Source: JBFWMG01 sp050251715 (GTDB lineage: Bacteria; Desulfobacterota; Desulfovibrionia; Desulfovibrionales; Desulfovibrionaceae). Taken from it: a DNA stretch of 64,000 bases. The stretch spans positions 124,001-188,000 of the forward strand of contig JBFWMG010000002.1 in assembly GCA_050251715.1 (NCBI GenBank). The letters are read 5' to 3'. This document shows, piece after piece, positions 46,280 to 53,852 of the stretch. The position numbers and the translations under genes were made by a program. Position 1 is the stretch's first letter, and each line of letters begins with the position of its first letter. The notes under the pieces are model-generated. The model ran no database searches and was not told where the DNA came from. It was given only the letters and a program-made list of their open reading frames with translations.

Positions 46280-46307
46280 TGTATATAACGGAATCCGAAT
46301 ACGTCAA
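46280..46307 (-). promoter_or_regulatory. Promoter of the DUF364 gene
   Basis: TTGACG (46307-46302) and TATACA (46285-46280) spaced by 16 bases. The -10 box ends seven bases before the A of the ATG. Confidence 0.6.
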
Positions 46308-46460
46308 ATCCAGGGTGGCGGCCCCCCCTCGAAGTGCGCGATAAGGGCTTTACTTTCGGGTCGTATTTGTTTTAATAACGGGTTCGAAAATTGGGGGGCA
46401 GATGTCCATGGTGCGCCCCGCCCCTGATACGGGGGAGCCCTTGCGAAGGAGTTAAAGGAT

Positions 46461-46823
46461 ATGGAACAAAAAGATATTGAGTTCTTCCGCAAGATGCTGA
46501 CGGAGATGCTTGAGGAAGCCCAGACCAAGGGCGAGAACACCCTCGAGGACATGACCGACAGCGGCGAGGTGTTCGCCGACCCGGCCGACCGCGCCACAGC
46601 GGAGTCCGATCGGTCCTTTACCCTGCGTCTGCGCGACCGCGAACGGAAACTCATCAAGAAGATCCAGGGCGCGCTCAACCGGCTGGAGGAAGGCACCTAC
46701 GGCATCTGCGACGAATGCGGCGCGGACATCAGCGTGCCCCGGCTCAAGGCCCGGCCCGTGACCAAACTGTGCATCGACTGCAAGAGCAAACAAGAGCAGG
46801 AAGAATCTCTGCGCGGCGACTAG
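46461..46823 (+). CDS. dksA: DksA/TraR-family RNA polymerase-binding transcription factor
   Basis: 120-residue coiled-coil protein that enters the secondary channel of RNA polymerase and works with ppGpp on rRNA and amino-acid promoters. The coiled-coil tip motif DxxDxA is intact in FADPADRATAESDRS, followed by the conserved LRLRDRERKLIKKIQGAL. The zinc finger is complete: GTYGICDECGADI with C-x2-C and VTKLCIDCKSKQ with the second pair. It is shorter than E. coli DksA (151) because the N-terminal helix is reduced, as in many deltaproteobacterial homologues. AAGGAG and GGAT precede the ATG. It is monocistronic, with a strong terminator at 46865-46896. Confidence 0.94.
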   Translation: MEQKDIEFFRKMLTEMLEEAQTKGENTLEDMTDSGEVFADPADRATAESDRSFTLRLRDRERKLIKKIQGALNRLEEGTYGICDECGADISVPRLKARPVTKLCIDCKSKQEQEESLRGD

Positions 46824-46864
46824 CCCCGGCTCGGCGCGCCGCTACCTTCGACCGACCCTGAACG

Positions 46865-46896
46865 GCCGGAACGGGTTCTTCCGTTCCGGCTTTTTT
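46865..46896 (+). terminator. Intrinsic terminator of dksA
   Basis: GCCGGAACGG (46865-46874) and CCGTTCCGGC (46881-46890) form a perfect 10-bp stem followed by six T. Confidence 0.95.
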
Positions 46897-47073
46897 CTTG
46901 GGCCGGGATGGGCCTGGGCTGTGCGCGGCAGGGGATGGCTGTCCGTTGCGGGGGCGATGCTTCCGGCCCGACCGGGGCGATTTTTCCGGCCCAACCGGGG
47001 CGATGCCTCAACGTGATGGCGTAATTTTCCGAATCCTAACGGTTGGAACCCGGCCCACTGCCAAGGCCCATGC

Positions 47074-48690
47074 ATGGAATCCACCTTCTTCCGCCTGCTT
47101 GCCCGCGAACTCGGCCCGCTGCTGTGCGGCAAGCGCATCGAAAAGATCTTCCACCCCGCGCCCGATGTGCAGACCTTGTGCCTCGGCGCAGCCGGATTCA
47201 AGCACTACCTCATCCTCAAGGCCGGACCACAGGGTACGCTTTTCCTGTCCCAGGAAAAACCGCCCAATCCCGCCCAGCCCGACAGCCGGACCATGTGGCT
47301 GCGCAAACGCCTGATGGGCCGCTGGCTGCGCGAACCGCATGTGGACTGGCCTGGCCTGCGCATCGCCTGGGAACTCTCCGGCAACGAGGACGCGCCAGGC
47401 CGCTTTCTTCTCTGCGACCTGCGCCAAGGCCTCATCCTGGCCGACACCCTGGACGCCGCCTTTGACGCCGAGCCTGACTGGCCGCCCTATAGCCGCATCA
47501 TGGCCGACCCGGACGTGTGGCGCGATTTTCCCCATGTCTCGCCGCCCCTGCGCCGCACCCTCGAAGCCCTGGGCCCGCGCGAAGGCGCGGCGCTGCTGGC
47601 GCGGGTGCGCACTGCGGACCTGCCCACCGCCCATGTCTATATGGATGCCGTCAAGACCGGCAAGGATGCCGTCAAGACCGGCAAGGATGCCGTCAAGACC
47701 GGCAAGGACGCCGCCAAGACCGGCAAGGACGCCGCCAAGACCGGCGATGCCGCCGAGGCGCTGGCCTGGCCCCTGCCCGACGACATCGCGCCCGCCGCGC
47801 CCCGCACCTATGCGTCCTTTCTCGACGCGGCCCGCGCCGTGGGTGAACCCGTGGCCTTTGCCCACGCCACCCACACGCCCGAGCGCGGCGGCGATACCGC
47901 CGAGGAACGCGTGCGCGCCCGGGCCAAGCGCATCCGCCGCACCCTGCGCCGCCTGCAGGACGACATCGCCCGTCTTGAAACCCAGGCCCAGTGCGAAGCC
48001 CAGGGCCGCGCCCTGCAAGCCAATCTCTATCGCCTGAAACCCTCGGACAAGCTGCACAAGCTGGAGCTTCTCTTCCCCGACGGCACCGAGCGCACCGTGG
48101 AACTGGACCCCAGCCTCACCATCAGCGCCAACATGGAGCGCCTCTTCCGCCTGGCCGCCAAGGCCAAGCGCGGCCTGGCCGCCCTGGCCGCCAAGCGGGA
48201 GGCGCTCTCCCTCGAACTGGCCGACCTTCTGGCCGGAAAGCGCGACGCGCCCCCGGCCCAGGAACGCCCCGGCAAATCCAAGCCCCAACCCAAGGCCAAC
48301 CCGCTGGCCATCCACCGCTTCCGCACCGACGACGGCTTCCTGCTCCTGCGCGGCAAGAACAGCGCCGCCAACCACAAGCTGCTCAGCCAGGCCGCCAATC
48401 CGTTCGACCTCTGGTTCCACGCCCAGGGCACGCCCGGCGCGCACCTCATCCTCAAGCGCGACCACCCCAACCACGAGGTGCCCCGCCAAAGCCTCATCCA
48501 GGCCGCCATCCTCGCGGCCCTCAAGAGCGCCCAGGCCACAAACCCCAAGGCGAACGTGATCTGCGCCCTGGTGAAGCATGTCAGAAAGATCAAGGGCGCA
48601 CCGCTCGGCATGGTTGCCGTGGACGCCATGGAAGAGGCGCTGACCGTGGTCGTGGACGAGGCGCTGGAGGAACGGCTGCGCATCGAGTGA
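47074..48690 (+). CDS. NFACT family protein (RqcH-like ribosome quality-control factor)
   Basis: 538-residue cytoplasmic protein. RqcH proteins bind obstructed large ribosomal subunits and add C-terminal alanine tails to stalled chains. The NFACT-N part starts STFFRLLARELGPLLCGKRI and includes TMWLRKRLMGRWLREP. A helical coiled region spans ~280-410, and the NFACT-R domain reads DGFLLLRGKNSAANHKLLSQ with DLWFHAQGTPGAHLILK, the conserved WxHxxxxPGxHxIL signature. Between the N domain and the coiled region lies a species-specific insertion of tandem DAVKTGK units (residues ~191-224). The Met at 47074 fits the family N-terminus though the ribosome-binding site (AAGG) is weak. It is divergent in context: dksA upstream, lipoproteins downstream. 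Confidence 0.9.
   Translation: MESTFFRLLARELGPLLCGKRIEKIFHPAPDVQTLCLGAAGFKHYLILKAGPQGTLFLSQEKPPNPAQPDSRTMWLRKRLMGRWLREPHVDWPGLRIAWELSGNEDAPGRFLLCDLRQGLILADTLDAAFDAEPDWPPYSRIMADPDVWRDFPHVSPPLRRTLEALGPREGAALLARVRTADLPTAHVYMDAVKTGKDAVKTGKDAVKTGKDAAKTGKDAAKTGDAAEALAWPLPDDIAPAAPRTYASFLDAARAVGEPVAFAHATHTPERGGDTAEERVRARAKRIRRTLRRLQDDIARLETQAQCEAQGRALQANLYRLKPSDKLHKLELLFPDGTERTVELDPSLTISANMERLFRLAAKAKRGLAALAAKREALSLELADLLAGKRDAPPAQERPGKSKPQPKANPLAIHRFRTDDGFLLLRGKNSAANHKLLSQAANPFDLWFHAQGTPGAHLILKRDHPNHEVPRQSLIQAAILAALKSAQATNPKANVICALVKHVRKIKGAPLGMVAVDAMEEALTVVVDEALEERLRIE
47644..47745 (+). repeat. In-frame 21-bp tandem repeat within the NFACT gene
   Basis: Five head-to-tail units of GATGCCGTCAAGACCGGCAA plus G (seven codons, DAVKTGK), the last lacking three bases. 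Units 1-3 are identical, units 4-5 share two substitutions (GAC, GCC), giving a charged, lysine-rich linker. Confidence 0.95.
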
Positions 48691-49031
48691 GATGGGGGAG
48701 GGGAGGCGGATGAACGGATGAGGCGTTCGCGCCAGGGCAGGGCACGGGACGTGACGGTCATGGCGGGGGGGATGTGGCGGTATTTCAGTTTTAGGCTGCA
48801 AAGAGCCTTGTCGCCAAACAGGTGTATGATGTGATATCATCGCGGCAGATAAAGGTTTTTTTTATTGACCGCCATTGGCGCGCGTAGTACAGGTCTTTGT
48901 GTCTGCGCATCGCGTCGTGGACGGTCATTGTTTATCATGTCTCTTTCTTCGCTTCTTGGTTGTGTCTTGATGTACTGCTTTGGTGTCTTATGATGGACAA
49001 ACGCATTACGGCACAGTTTAAGGAGATTTCC
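48691..49031 (+). promoter_or_regulatory. Intergenic region with candidate promoter of the caspase operon
   Basis: No gene is seen here. TTGATG (48967-48972) and TATGAT (48989-48994) are 16 bases apart and lie about 30 bases before the ribosome-binding site AAGGAG of the lipoprotein gene. The segment 48840-49020 is clearly lower in GC than flanking DNA. Confidence 0.5.
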
Positions 49032-49973
49032 GTGAAGAGACTGTTCCTCGCATGCATGGTGCTGGCCCTCTTTTCCGGGTGCGCCATGCCCAATGGCCCT
49101 CGCTTCACCCCCGAAGATTTCTCTTCCGACATCGAAAAAGTCTTGCCTGAAAGAGATTTCGCATTTCATTCCCTCCAGGGGATGAAAGTCTATGTGGACG
49201 TTACCTACGCCTCCGGTGGTGATTTCACATGGCAGACATACTACTTTATATCTGATTATGTTGATAAAGAGGTATTCGTAAAATCCGAGTGTCTTAAAGA
49301 CAAGATGATCGCGATCTTGAAGCAAAACGGAGCGGAAGTCGTGGCAACGCCTTCCGCTGCGGATTATGCCGTGTCCGTGGAGATTTCTAAACTGAAAGCC
49401 GTCGTGGAAGAGGCTTCCGAAGACAGCAACCAGTCCTACATGGTCCCTTTTGCGCCGCAGGAGGGGCACACGCGCCACAATGTGCATTACGGCGTGTTGC
49501 TTGAAGCCAAATGTGCCATCAATGGCGTGCCGAGCAGGGATTTCAGGAAGATCGTGTCGTTGCATATCAAGCATGATTTCACGCAGTTGACTACCTATCT
49601 GATTTTTGGCGGCCAAATCGATAGCGAAAACAACATGGAATTCGATGCGAAATATGTTGATGGTGTTCCCGTTGCCAACGGGGTTATCGTACGAAAACAG
49701 GCCGTGACGCAGGCGTTGTTTATCATAGTGCCCAAAAACGACTGGGCGGGATTGATAACGATCTACAATCCCAGGACGTCCCTGGTGAGCAAAAAAATAT
49801 CGTTCGACTCGGCGGAAGACTGGAACACCTGGACAGGGGAGGTGCGGGACAAAATGAAGGCTACCGCGCAATCGTACTATTCAGAACCGAAGGGATACGC
49901 CGTCATTACCGCATATGACCTTATGGAATATGTTTTTGAAGAGATCATCAATGCGAAGGAGGGAAAACAATGA
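49032..49973 (+). CDS. Predicted lipoprotein of unknown function
   Basis: 313 residues; I do not recognise the family. It starts at GTG 49032 with AAGGAG six bases upstream and carries a lipoprotein signal peptide VKRLFLACMVLALFSGC with lipobox LFSG-C. The residue after the Cys is Ala, which in enteric sorting rules would favour the outer membrane. The mature part has VYVDVTYASGGDFTWQTYYF, VSVEISKLKAVVEE and a repeat-like FRKIVSLHIKHDFTQLTTYL, suggesting a beta-rich periplasmic domain. Its last codons overlap the caspase-like gene (ATGA), so the two proteins are made together and may form a complex. Base composition is lower in GC than surrounding genes, hinting at acquisition. Confidence 0.8.
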   Translation: MKRLFLACMVLALFSGCAMPNGPRFTPEDFSSDIEKVLPERDFAFHSLQGMKVYVDVTYASGGDFTWQTYYFISDYVDKEVFVKSECLKDKMIAILKQNGAEVVATPSAADYAVSVEISKLKAVVEEASEDSNQSYMVPFAPQEGHTRHNVHYGVLLEAKCAINGVPSRDFRKIVSLHIKHDFTQLTTYLIFGGQIDSENNMEFDAKYVDGVPVANGVIVRKQAVTQALFIIVPKNDWAGLITIYNPRTSLVSKKISFDSAEDWNTWTGEVRDKMKATAQSYYSEPKGYAVITAYDLMEYVFEEIINAKEGKQ

Positions 49974-51070
49974 TCCGCTCGTGTTTTCTTGTTGCTCTCG
50001 CGGCGTGTCTTCTGTGTGCCGCGTGTGCGTCGCGTAGCAATTATACGGCAAAAGAGCGAGTGACACAGCTGTCACAACAGTACAACGAAAAGTACCAGGA
50101 CAAGGAACAAACAAAGGAACCGCAAAAGGAAACCCTCAAGCCGGGCGTTCAGGAGAACGCGGCGCTTCGCCAGCGGCTGGAGGCCCGTCAGACGGCGGCG
50201 ACCAGCCAGGTGGTTGCGCCTCCTGCCCCGGTAGCGTTGCGCCAGGAGGCGGAGCCCGCGCCCGCGGCGATTGTGCGCAAGGGGTCGATACAACGGCCGG
50301 ACGCCATTGCCGTAGTCATCGGCAATGCCGGGTATGCGGCGTTCAAGAACGGCATTCCGGATGTGGCGTATGCCCGCGCGGATGCGCAGGCCATGAAGGA
50401 TGCCTTCATCAGCCTGCTGGGGATCAAGCCCGAGAACGTGATCTTTGCCGAGGATGCGACGCAGGCCAGCCTCATCGCCATCTTTGGTTCGGCGAACAAC
50501 CACAAGGGAAAGCTGTACAACTGGATCAAGCCGGGGGTCTCGGAAGTCTTCATCTACTATTCCGGGCATGGCGCGCCGAGCCTGGCCAACAGCGGCGCGT
50601 ATCTCGTGCCGGTTGACGCGGCCACGAACTATCTTTCCGAAACCGGGTATTCCGTTGACTTGCTGTATGACAATGTGGGCAAGCTGCCGTCCGTGGCCAA
50701 CGTCATCATTCTGGACGCGTGTTTCAGCGGCGATTCCGGCGCCGGACCGCTGTACAAGAACATGTCGCCCGCCCTTCTCAAGACCACGAGCCATGTCAGG
50801 AATATGAATAAATCGTGCCTGATAACCAGCACATCCGTTGGCGAGGTGAGCAACTGGTATGCGGAGAAGCGGCATGGGCTGTTCACGTACTACCTGCTGG
50901 AGGGCATGCAGGGCGGCGCTGATTTGGACAGCGACCGGAAGGTGACCCTCGCTGAATTGGAAAAGTATGTGACGGGCGAGGTTGCGTACAAGTCGCGGCG
51001 CTTGAGCGGGCGGGAGCAGAACCCCCTCTTTGTTTCCGATATCAAGAGCGAGGTCTTTGTCTCCTTCTAG
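49970..51070 (+). CDS. Caspase-like (peptidase C14) lipoprotein
   Basis: 366 residues. The signal peptide with lipobox LLCAAC (MIRSCFLVALAACLLCAACA) anchors the protein in a membrane. A Gln/Glu/Lys-rich stalk (~25-100) precedes a caspase fold from ~108. IAVVIGNAGYAAFKNGIPDV is the first strand. The catalytic His sits in IYYSGHGAPS (H200) and the catalytic Cys in VIILDACFSGDSG (C251), both in canonical contexts, so activity is plausible. C-terminal LFTYYLLEGMQGGADLDSDR and VTLAELEKYV are typical of metacaspase-like proteins. Its ATG overlaps the preceding lipoprotein stop. A long terminator hairpin follows at 51111-51170. Cleavage target unknown. Confidence 0.88.
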   Translation: MIRSCFLVALAACLLCAACASRSNYTAKERVTQLSQQYNEKYQDKEQTKEPQKETLKPGVQENAALRQRLEARQTAATSQVVAPPAPVALRQEAEPAPAAIVRKGSIQRPDAIAVVIGNAGYAAFKNGIPDVAYARADAQAMKDAFISLLGIKPENVIFAEDATQASLIAIFGSANNHKGKLYNWIKPGVSEVFIYYSGHGAPSLANSGAYLVPVDAATNYLSETGYSVDLLYDNVGKLPSVANVIILDACFSGDSGAGPLYKNMSPALLKTTSHVRNMNKSCLITSTSVGEVSNWYAEKRHGLFTYYLLEGMQGGADLDSDRKVTLAELEKYVTGEVAYKSRRLSGREQNPLFVSDIKSEVFVSF

Positions 51071-51110
51071 GCCGGTGCGGTAGCGCCTTGGGCCATGCGT
51101 CATAAAGGAT

Positions 51111-51170
51111 GGTGGGTTTTGGGGGGATGGAAGGTTGATTCCCATTCCCTCAAAATCCACCGTTTTATTT
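51111..51170 (+). terminator. Long terminator of the lipoprotein/caspase operon
   Basis: The arms 51111-51132 and 51139-51161 can form about 20 consecutive base pairs in plus-strand RNA, counting three G-U pairs, followed by GTTTTATTT. Starts 41 bases after the stop. Confidence 0.75.
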
Positions 51171-51299
51171 AAAAGGTCTGTCCCGTCCCTGCAACCCCCT
51201 TTTCTTCAAAGAGTGGACTGAGGCGCACGCACATCATCCGCCCCACCACCCACCAGCAAACGCTCTTCGGCGGCAATCACCGCGACCTAACCGCAAACC

Positions 51300-51374
51300 C
51301 ACCCGCCTAAACGGGTGCAGCGTCGTCACGCTGCCGAGGTCCAGGGCGAGCAGCCCTGGTCGCGCGTAGCGCGA
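51300..51374. other. Run of four small perfect hairpins
   Basis: CACCCG/CGGGTG (51300-51317), GCAGCGT/ACGCTGC (51317-51334), CCAGGG/CCCTGG (51341-51359) and TCGCGC/GCGCGA (51360-51374) follow each other almost without spacers, between the convergent caspase and GDT1 genes. No coding potential was seen in 51171-51425. Confidence 0.6.
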
Positions 51375-51425
51375 AATCTTGCCGTTTCTTCTCTTCTCTT
51401 TTCTTTCGTCCCGCCACGCACCGCA

Positions 51426-51698
51426 TCACAGCTTATCAAAAAACATCAGGCTGCCGATGACCACGAAGCTGACGGCGGCGATTTTTTTGACTATTTCCAC
51501 GGGCACGAAACGGCAGACCGCCGACGCGAACACCACGCCGATGAGGCTGACCAGGGTGAGGGCCACGGCGCTGCCGAGGAACACGGTGAGCGGTTTTTGG
51601 GTCTTGGCGGTCATGAGGATGCAGGCGAGCTGGGTTTTGTCGCCCAGTTCGGCGAGAAAGAGGGTGCCGAAGGTGGCGAAAAAGAGTTTCCAATCCAT
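51426..51698 (-). CDS. Half-size TMEM165/GDT1 (UPF0016) family protein
   Basis: 90-residue membrane protein with three helices. The first holds the family signature FLAELGDKTQLACILMTAKT, with the acidic ELGDKT motif that lines the cation path in manganese/calcium transporters. Full-length family members have two such units; this protein has only one, so it would need to dimerise. The second helix is FLGSAVALTLVSLIGVVFAS and the third KKIAAVSFVVIGSLMFFDKL. AGGAG stands upstream of the ATG at 51698, with a longer than usual spacer. I looked for a yybP-ykoY manganese riboswitch in its leader and saw none. Divergent from phoH. Confidence 0.85.
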   Translation of the reverse strand: MDWKLFFATFGTLFLAELGDKTQLACILMTAKTQKPLTVFLGSAVALTLVSLIGVVFASAVCRFVPVEIVKKIAAVSFVVIGSLMFFDKL

Positions 51699-51803
51699 GG
51701 GTTGGGGGGCTCCTGAATGTTTTTTGGGGTGGCGCGTCGCGATGGACGGGGCCGGGTAAAAAAGATAGTTTAGGCCAGTACAAAATAATGAGCAAGGCGG
51801 TAC

Positions 51804-52973
51804 ATGACGCCCATGGCGGAAGGAAAGAGCAAGAAGGCGCAGCGGGCTGGCAAGCCTGGCGGCCAGGCTGGCAATCAGGTCGGCAAACAGGCGGGAACGG
51901 CGGCTGGAACGGCGTCGGGCGCGGCGGCTGGAACGGCGTCGGGCGCGGCGGCGGGCGCGGGCGTGGAGAGGACGTTGTCGTTTGACGACCAGGCGCTGGC
52001 GTGCACGTTGTTTGGGCCGTGCAACGATACGTTGTTGCGGCTGGCGGGCAGGAGCGGGGTGGACGTGCAGTCGCGGGGCAACGAGGTGGTGTTGCGCGCG
52101 GCGGACGACGCGGCCATTGCGCCGGTGGCCGAGGCGCTCATCCAGAGCTACGGGTTGCTCAAGCAGGGGCAGCCTGTGTTTGCGCGGGATGTGGAGCGGG
52201 CATACGGCGTTTTGGCGCACGATCCCGGGGCGGATGTGCGCAAGATGTTCACGGACAATGTGTTCGTGGTGTCGCCCAAGAAGGCGGTGGCGCCCAAGAG
52301 CGTGACGCAGCGCGAGTATGTGCGGGCCATGCGCGAGCTGGACATGGTGTTCGGCATCGGTCCGGCGGGCACGGGCAAGACGTATCTGGCGGTGGCCATG
52401 GCCTTGCATTTTCTGACGCAGCGCAGGGTGAAGCGCATTGTGCTGACGCGGCCCGCGGTGGAGGCGGGCGAGCGGCTGGGGTTCTTGCCGGGCGACATGG
52501 TGGAGAAGGTGAACCCGTATTTGCGGCCCTTGTATGACGCGCTGCACGACATGATGGATTTTGGCAAGGTGACGGAGATGTTGGAGACCGGGGTGATTGA
52601 GATCGCGCCGTTGGCGTTCATGCGCGGCCGCACGCTCAATGACGCGTTCATTATCCTGGACGAGGCGCAGAACACGACGCCTGAGCAGATGAAGATGTTT
52701 TTGACGCGGCTCGGGTTTGGGTCGCGGGCGGTGGTGACGGGCGACGTGACGCAGATTGATTTGCCGCGCGAGGCGGTGCGGGGCGGGCGGCGGGACGGCG
52801 GCGCGCCGCGTTCGGGACTGGTGCAGGTCATGAATATTCTGGATGGTGTCGAGGGCGTGCGGTTCGTGCGGTTCATGGAGGCGGACGTGATCCGGCATCC
52901 GTTGGTGGGCCGCATCGTGCAGGCATACGAGGCGTTTGAGGCGTCCGGCAAGGGCGCGGGAGACAAGGCATGA
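51804..52973 (+). CDS. PhoH-like ATPase
   Basis: 389-residue cytoplasmic P-loop protein. The N-terminal ~55 residues are a Gly/Ala/Lys-rich low-complexity tail (AAGTASGAAAGTASGAAAG). The KH-like region follows, then the PhoH ATPase: MVFGIGPAGTGKTYLAVAMA is Walker A, RIVLTRPAVEAGERLGFLPG the conserved next strand, and DAFIILDEAQNTTPEQMKMF Walker B, followed by VVTGDVTQIDLPR. PhoH genes are widely next to ybeY and are thought to act in RNA metabolism. Its stop overlaps the ybeY ATG (ATGA). The start at 51804 is preceded by GGCGG; a later Met (51813) is also possible. Confidence 0.92.
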   Translation: MTPMAEGKSKKAQRAGKPGGQAGNQVGKQAGTAAGTASGAAAGTASGAAAGAGVERTLSFDDQALACTLFGPCNDTLLRLAGRSGVDVQSRGNEVVLRAADDAAIAPVAEALIQSYGLLKQGQPVFARDVERAYGVLAHDPGADVRKMFTDNVFVVSPKKAVAPKSVTQREYVRAMRELDMVFGIGPAGTGKTYLAVAMALHFLTQRRVKRIVLTRPAVEAGERLGFLPGDMVEKVNPYLRPLYDALHDMMDFGKVTEMLETGVIEIAPLAFMRGRTLNDAFIILDEAQNTTPEQMKMFLTRLGFGSRAVVTGDVTQIDLPREAVRGGRRDGGAPRSGLVQVMNILDGVEGVRFVRFMEADVIRHPLVGRIVQAYEAFEASGKGAGDKA

Positions 52974-53719
52974 TTACGGTGATGCGGCAGGCGGGGGCGG
53001 GGCGGCATCTGGCTGTGGCGCGCGCGGAAGTGGCGCGCATGGCCGAGGCCATGCTGGAGGCCGTGGACCACGGCGGTGCGGACGTGGAGATTTCGCTGGT
53101 GGACGACGCGGCCATTGCGGATTTGAACCTGCAATATCTGGGGTGCGTGGGTCCGACCAACGTGCTCAGTTTTCCCCTGGACGAGGAGGGCGGCGAAGAC
53201 GGCCCCCTGGTGTTTGGCGAGAGCCTGGATGAGGCGGCCTGGGAGGACGGTCCCGGCGTGGCGCTTGGGCCGTATGATCCGGCCCGTTCCCTGCCCGTTG
53301 ACGACCTCTTGTGCGACTGCTCGGACGAGGGCGTGGACGCGGACGTGTTCGACGACGAGGACGACCCCGACGGCCTGGACGCATGGGCGGACGATGACGC
53401 CGTCGAGGATGATGATGAGGACGATGACGCCGCCGACCATCTGCCCGGCGGCGTGGCGGGCGAAGGGGAGGGCGCGCTGTTTGGCGACGACCTGGACGAC
53501 GAGGCCTTTGGCGGCGACGGATTCGAGGACGGCGCGTGGGCGTTGGGTGCGCTGGTTATTTCGTTGGAGACCGTGGCGCGCGAGGCGGTGCTGTACGGGC
53601 AGGAGCCGCATGCGCATTTTGCGCGCCTGCTGGCGCACGGGTTGCTGCACCTGGCCGGGCTGGACCACGGCGAGGAGATGGAGGCGCTGACCGAACGCGC
53701 GGTGGCGGCGGTGCGGTAG
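52970..53719 (+). CDS. ybeY: YbeY endoribonuclease with a large acidic insertion
   Basis: Single-strand endoribonuclease for 16S rRNA maturation and ribosome quality control. The 249-residue length is about 100 more than usual. The core is normal: EISLVDDAAIADLNLQYLGC and GPTNVLSFPLDEE at the N-terminal side, ALVISLETVAREA later, and the zinc site HGLLHLAGLDH with all three His near residues 224-234. Between them, roughly residues 70-188, lies a stretch dominated by Asp and Glu (e.g. DDEDDPDGLDAWADDDAVED). It is coupled to phoH by a four-base overlap. Such an insertion is expected to be unstructured and could interact with basic ribosomal or RNA partners. Confidence 0.9.
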   Translation: MITVMRQAGAGRHLAVARAEVARMAEAMLEAVDHGGADVEISLVDDAAIADLNLQYLGCVGPTNVLSFPLDEEGGEDGPLVFGESLDEAAWEDGPGVALGPYDPARSLPVDDLLCDCSDEGVDADVFDDEDDPDGLDAWADDDAVEDDDEDDDAADHLPGGVAGEGEGALFGDDLDDEAFGGDGFEDGAWALGALVISLETVAREAVLYGQEPHAHFARLLAHGLLHLAGLDHGEEMEALTERAVAAVR

Positions 53720-53785
53720 GCGCTGGTGCCGGTGGCGCGTCCTGGGGGAGGCGTGGCCGGGGCGGGGGCATATGCCCCGCAACGC

Positions 53786-53815
53786 TTTACAAGTCCTATC
53801 CCTTGTCGGTATACT
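53786..53815 (+). promoter_or_regulatory. Promoter of the argFGH cluster
   Basis: TTTACA (53786-53791) and TATACT (53810-53815) with 18-base spacing, about 38 bases before the argF ATG. No ARG-box-like palindrome was evident by eye. Confidence 0.6.
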
Positions 53816-53852
53816 GCTTGTTTTTGACGCGAATACTGTCAAGGAACACCGC

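Noticed and set aside
47008..48840. 610-codon minus-strand open frame over the NFACT gene
   Set aside because: Mirror of a confirmed NFACT coding region; its low-complexity Gly/Leu/Ala product is not a protein family.
51699..51803. yybP-ykoY manganese riboswitch before the GDT1 gene
   Set aside because: The expected conserved loops and pairing could not be found in the short leader.
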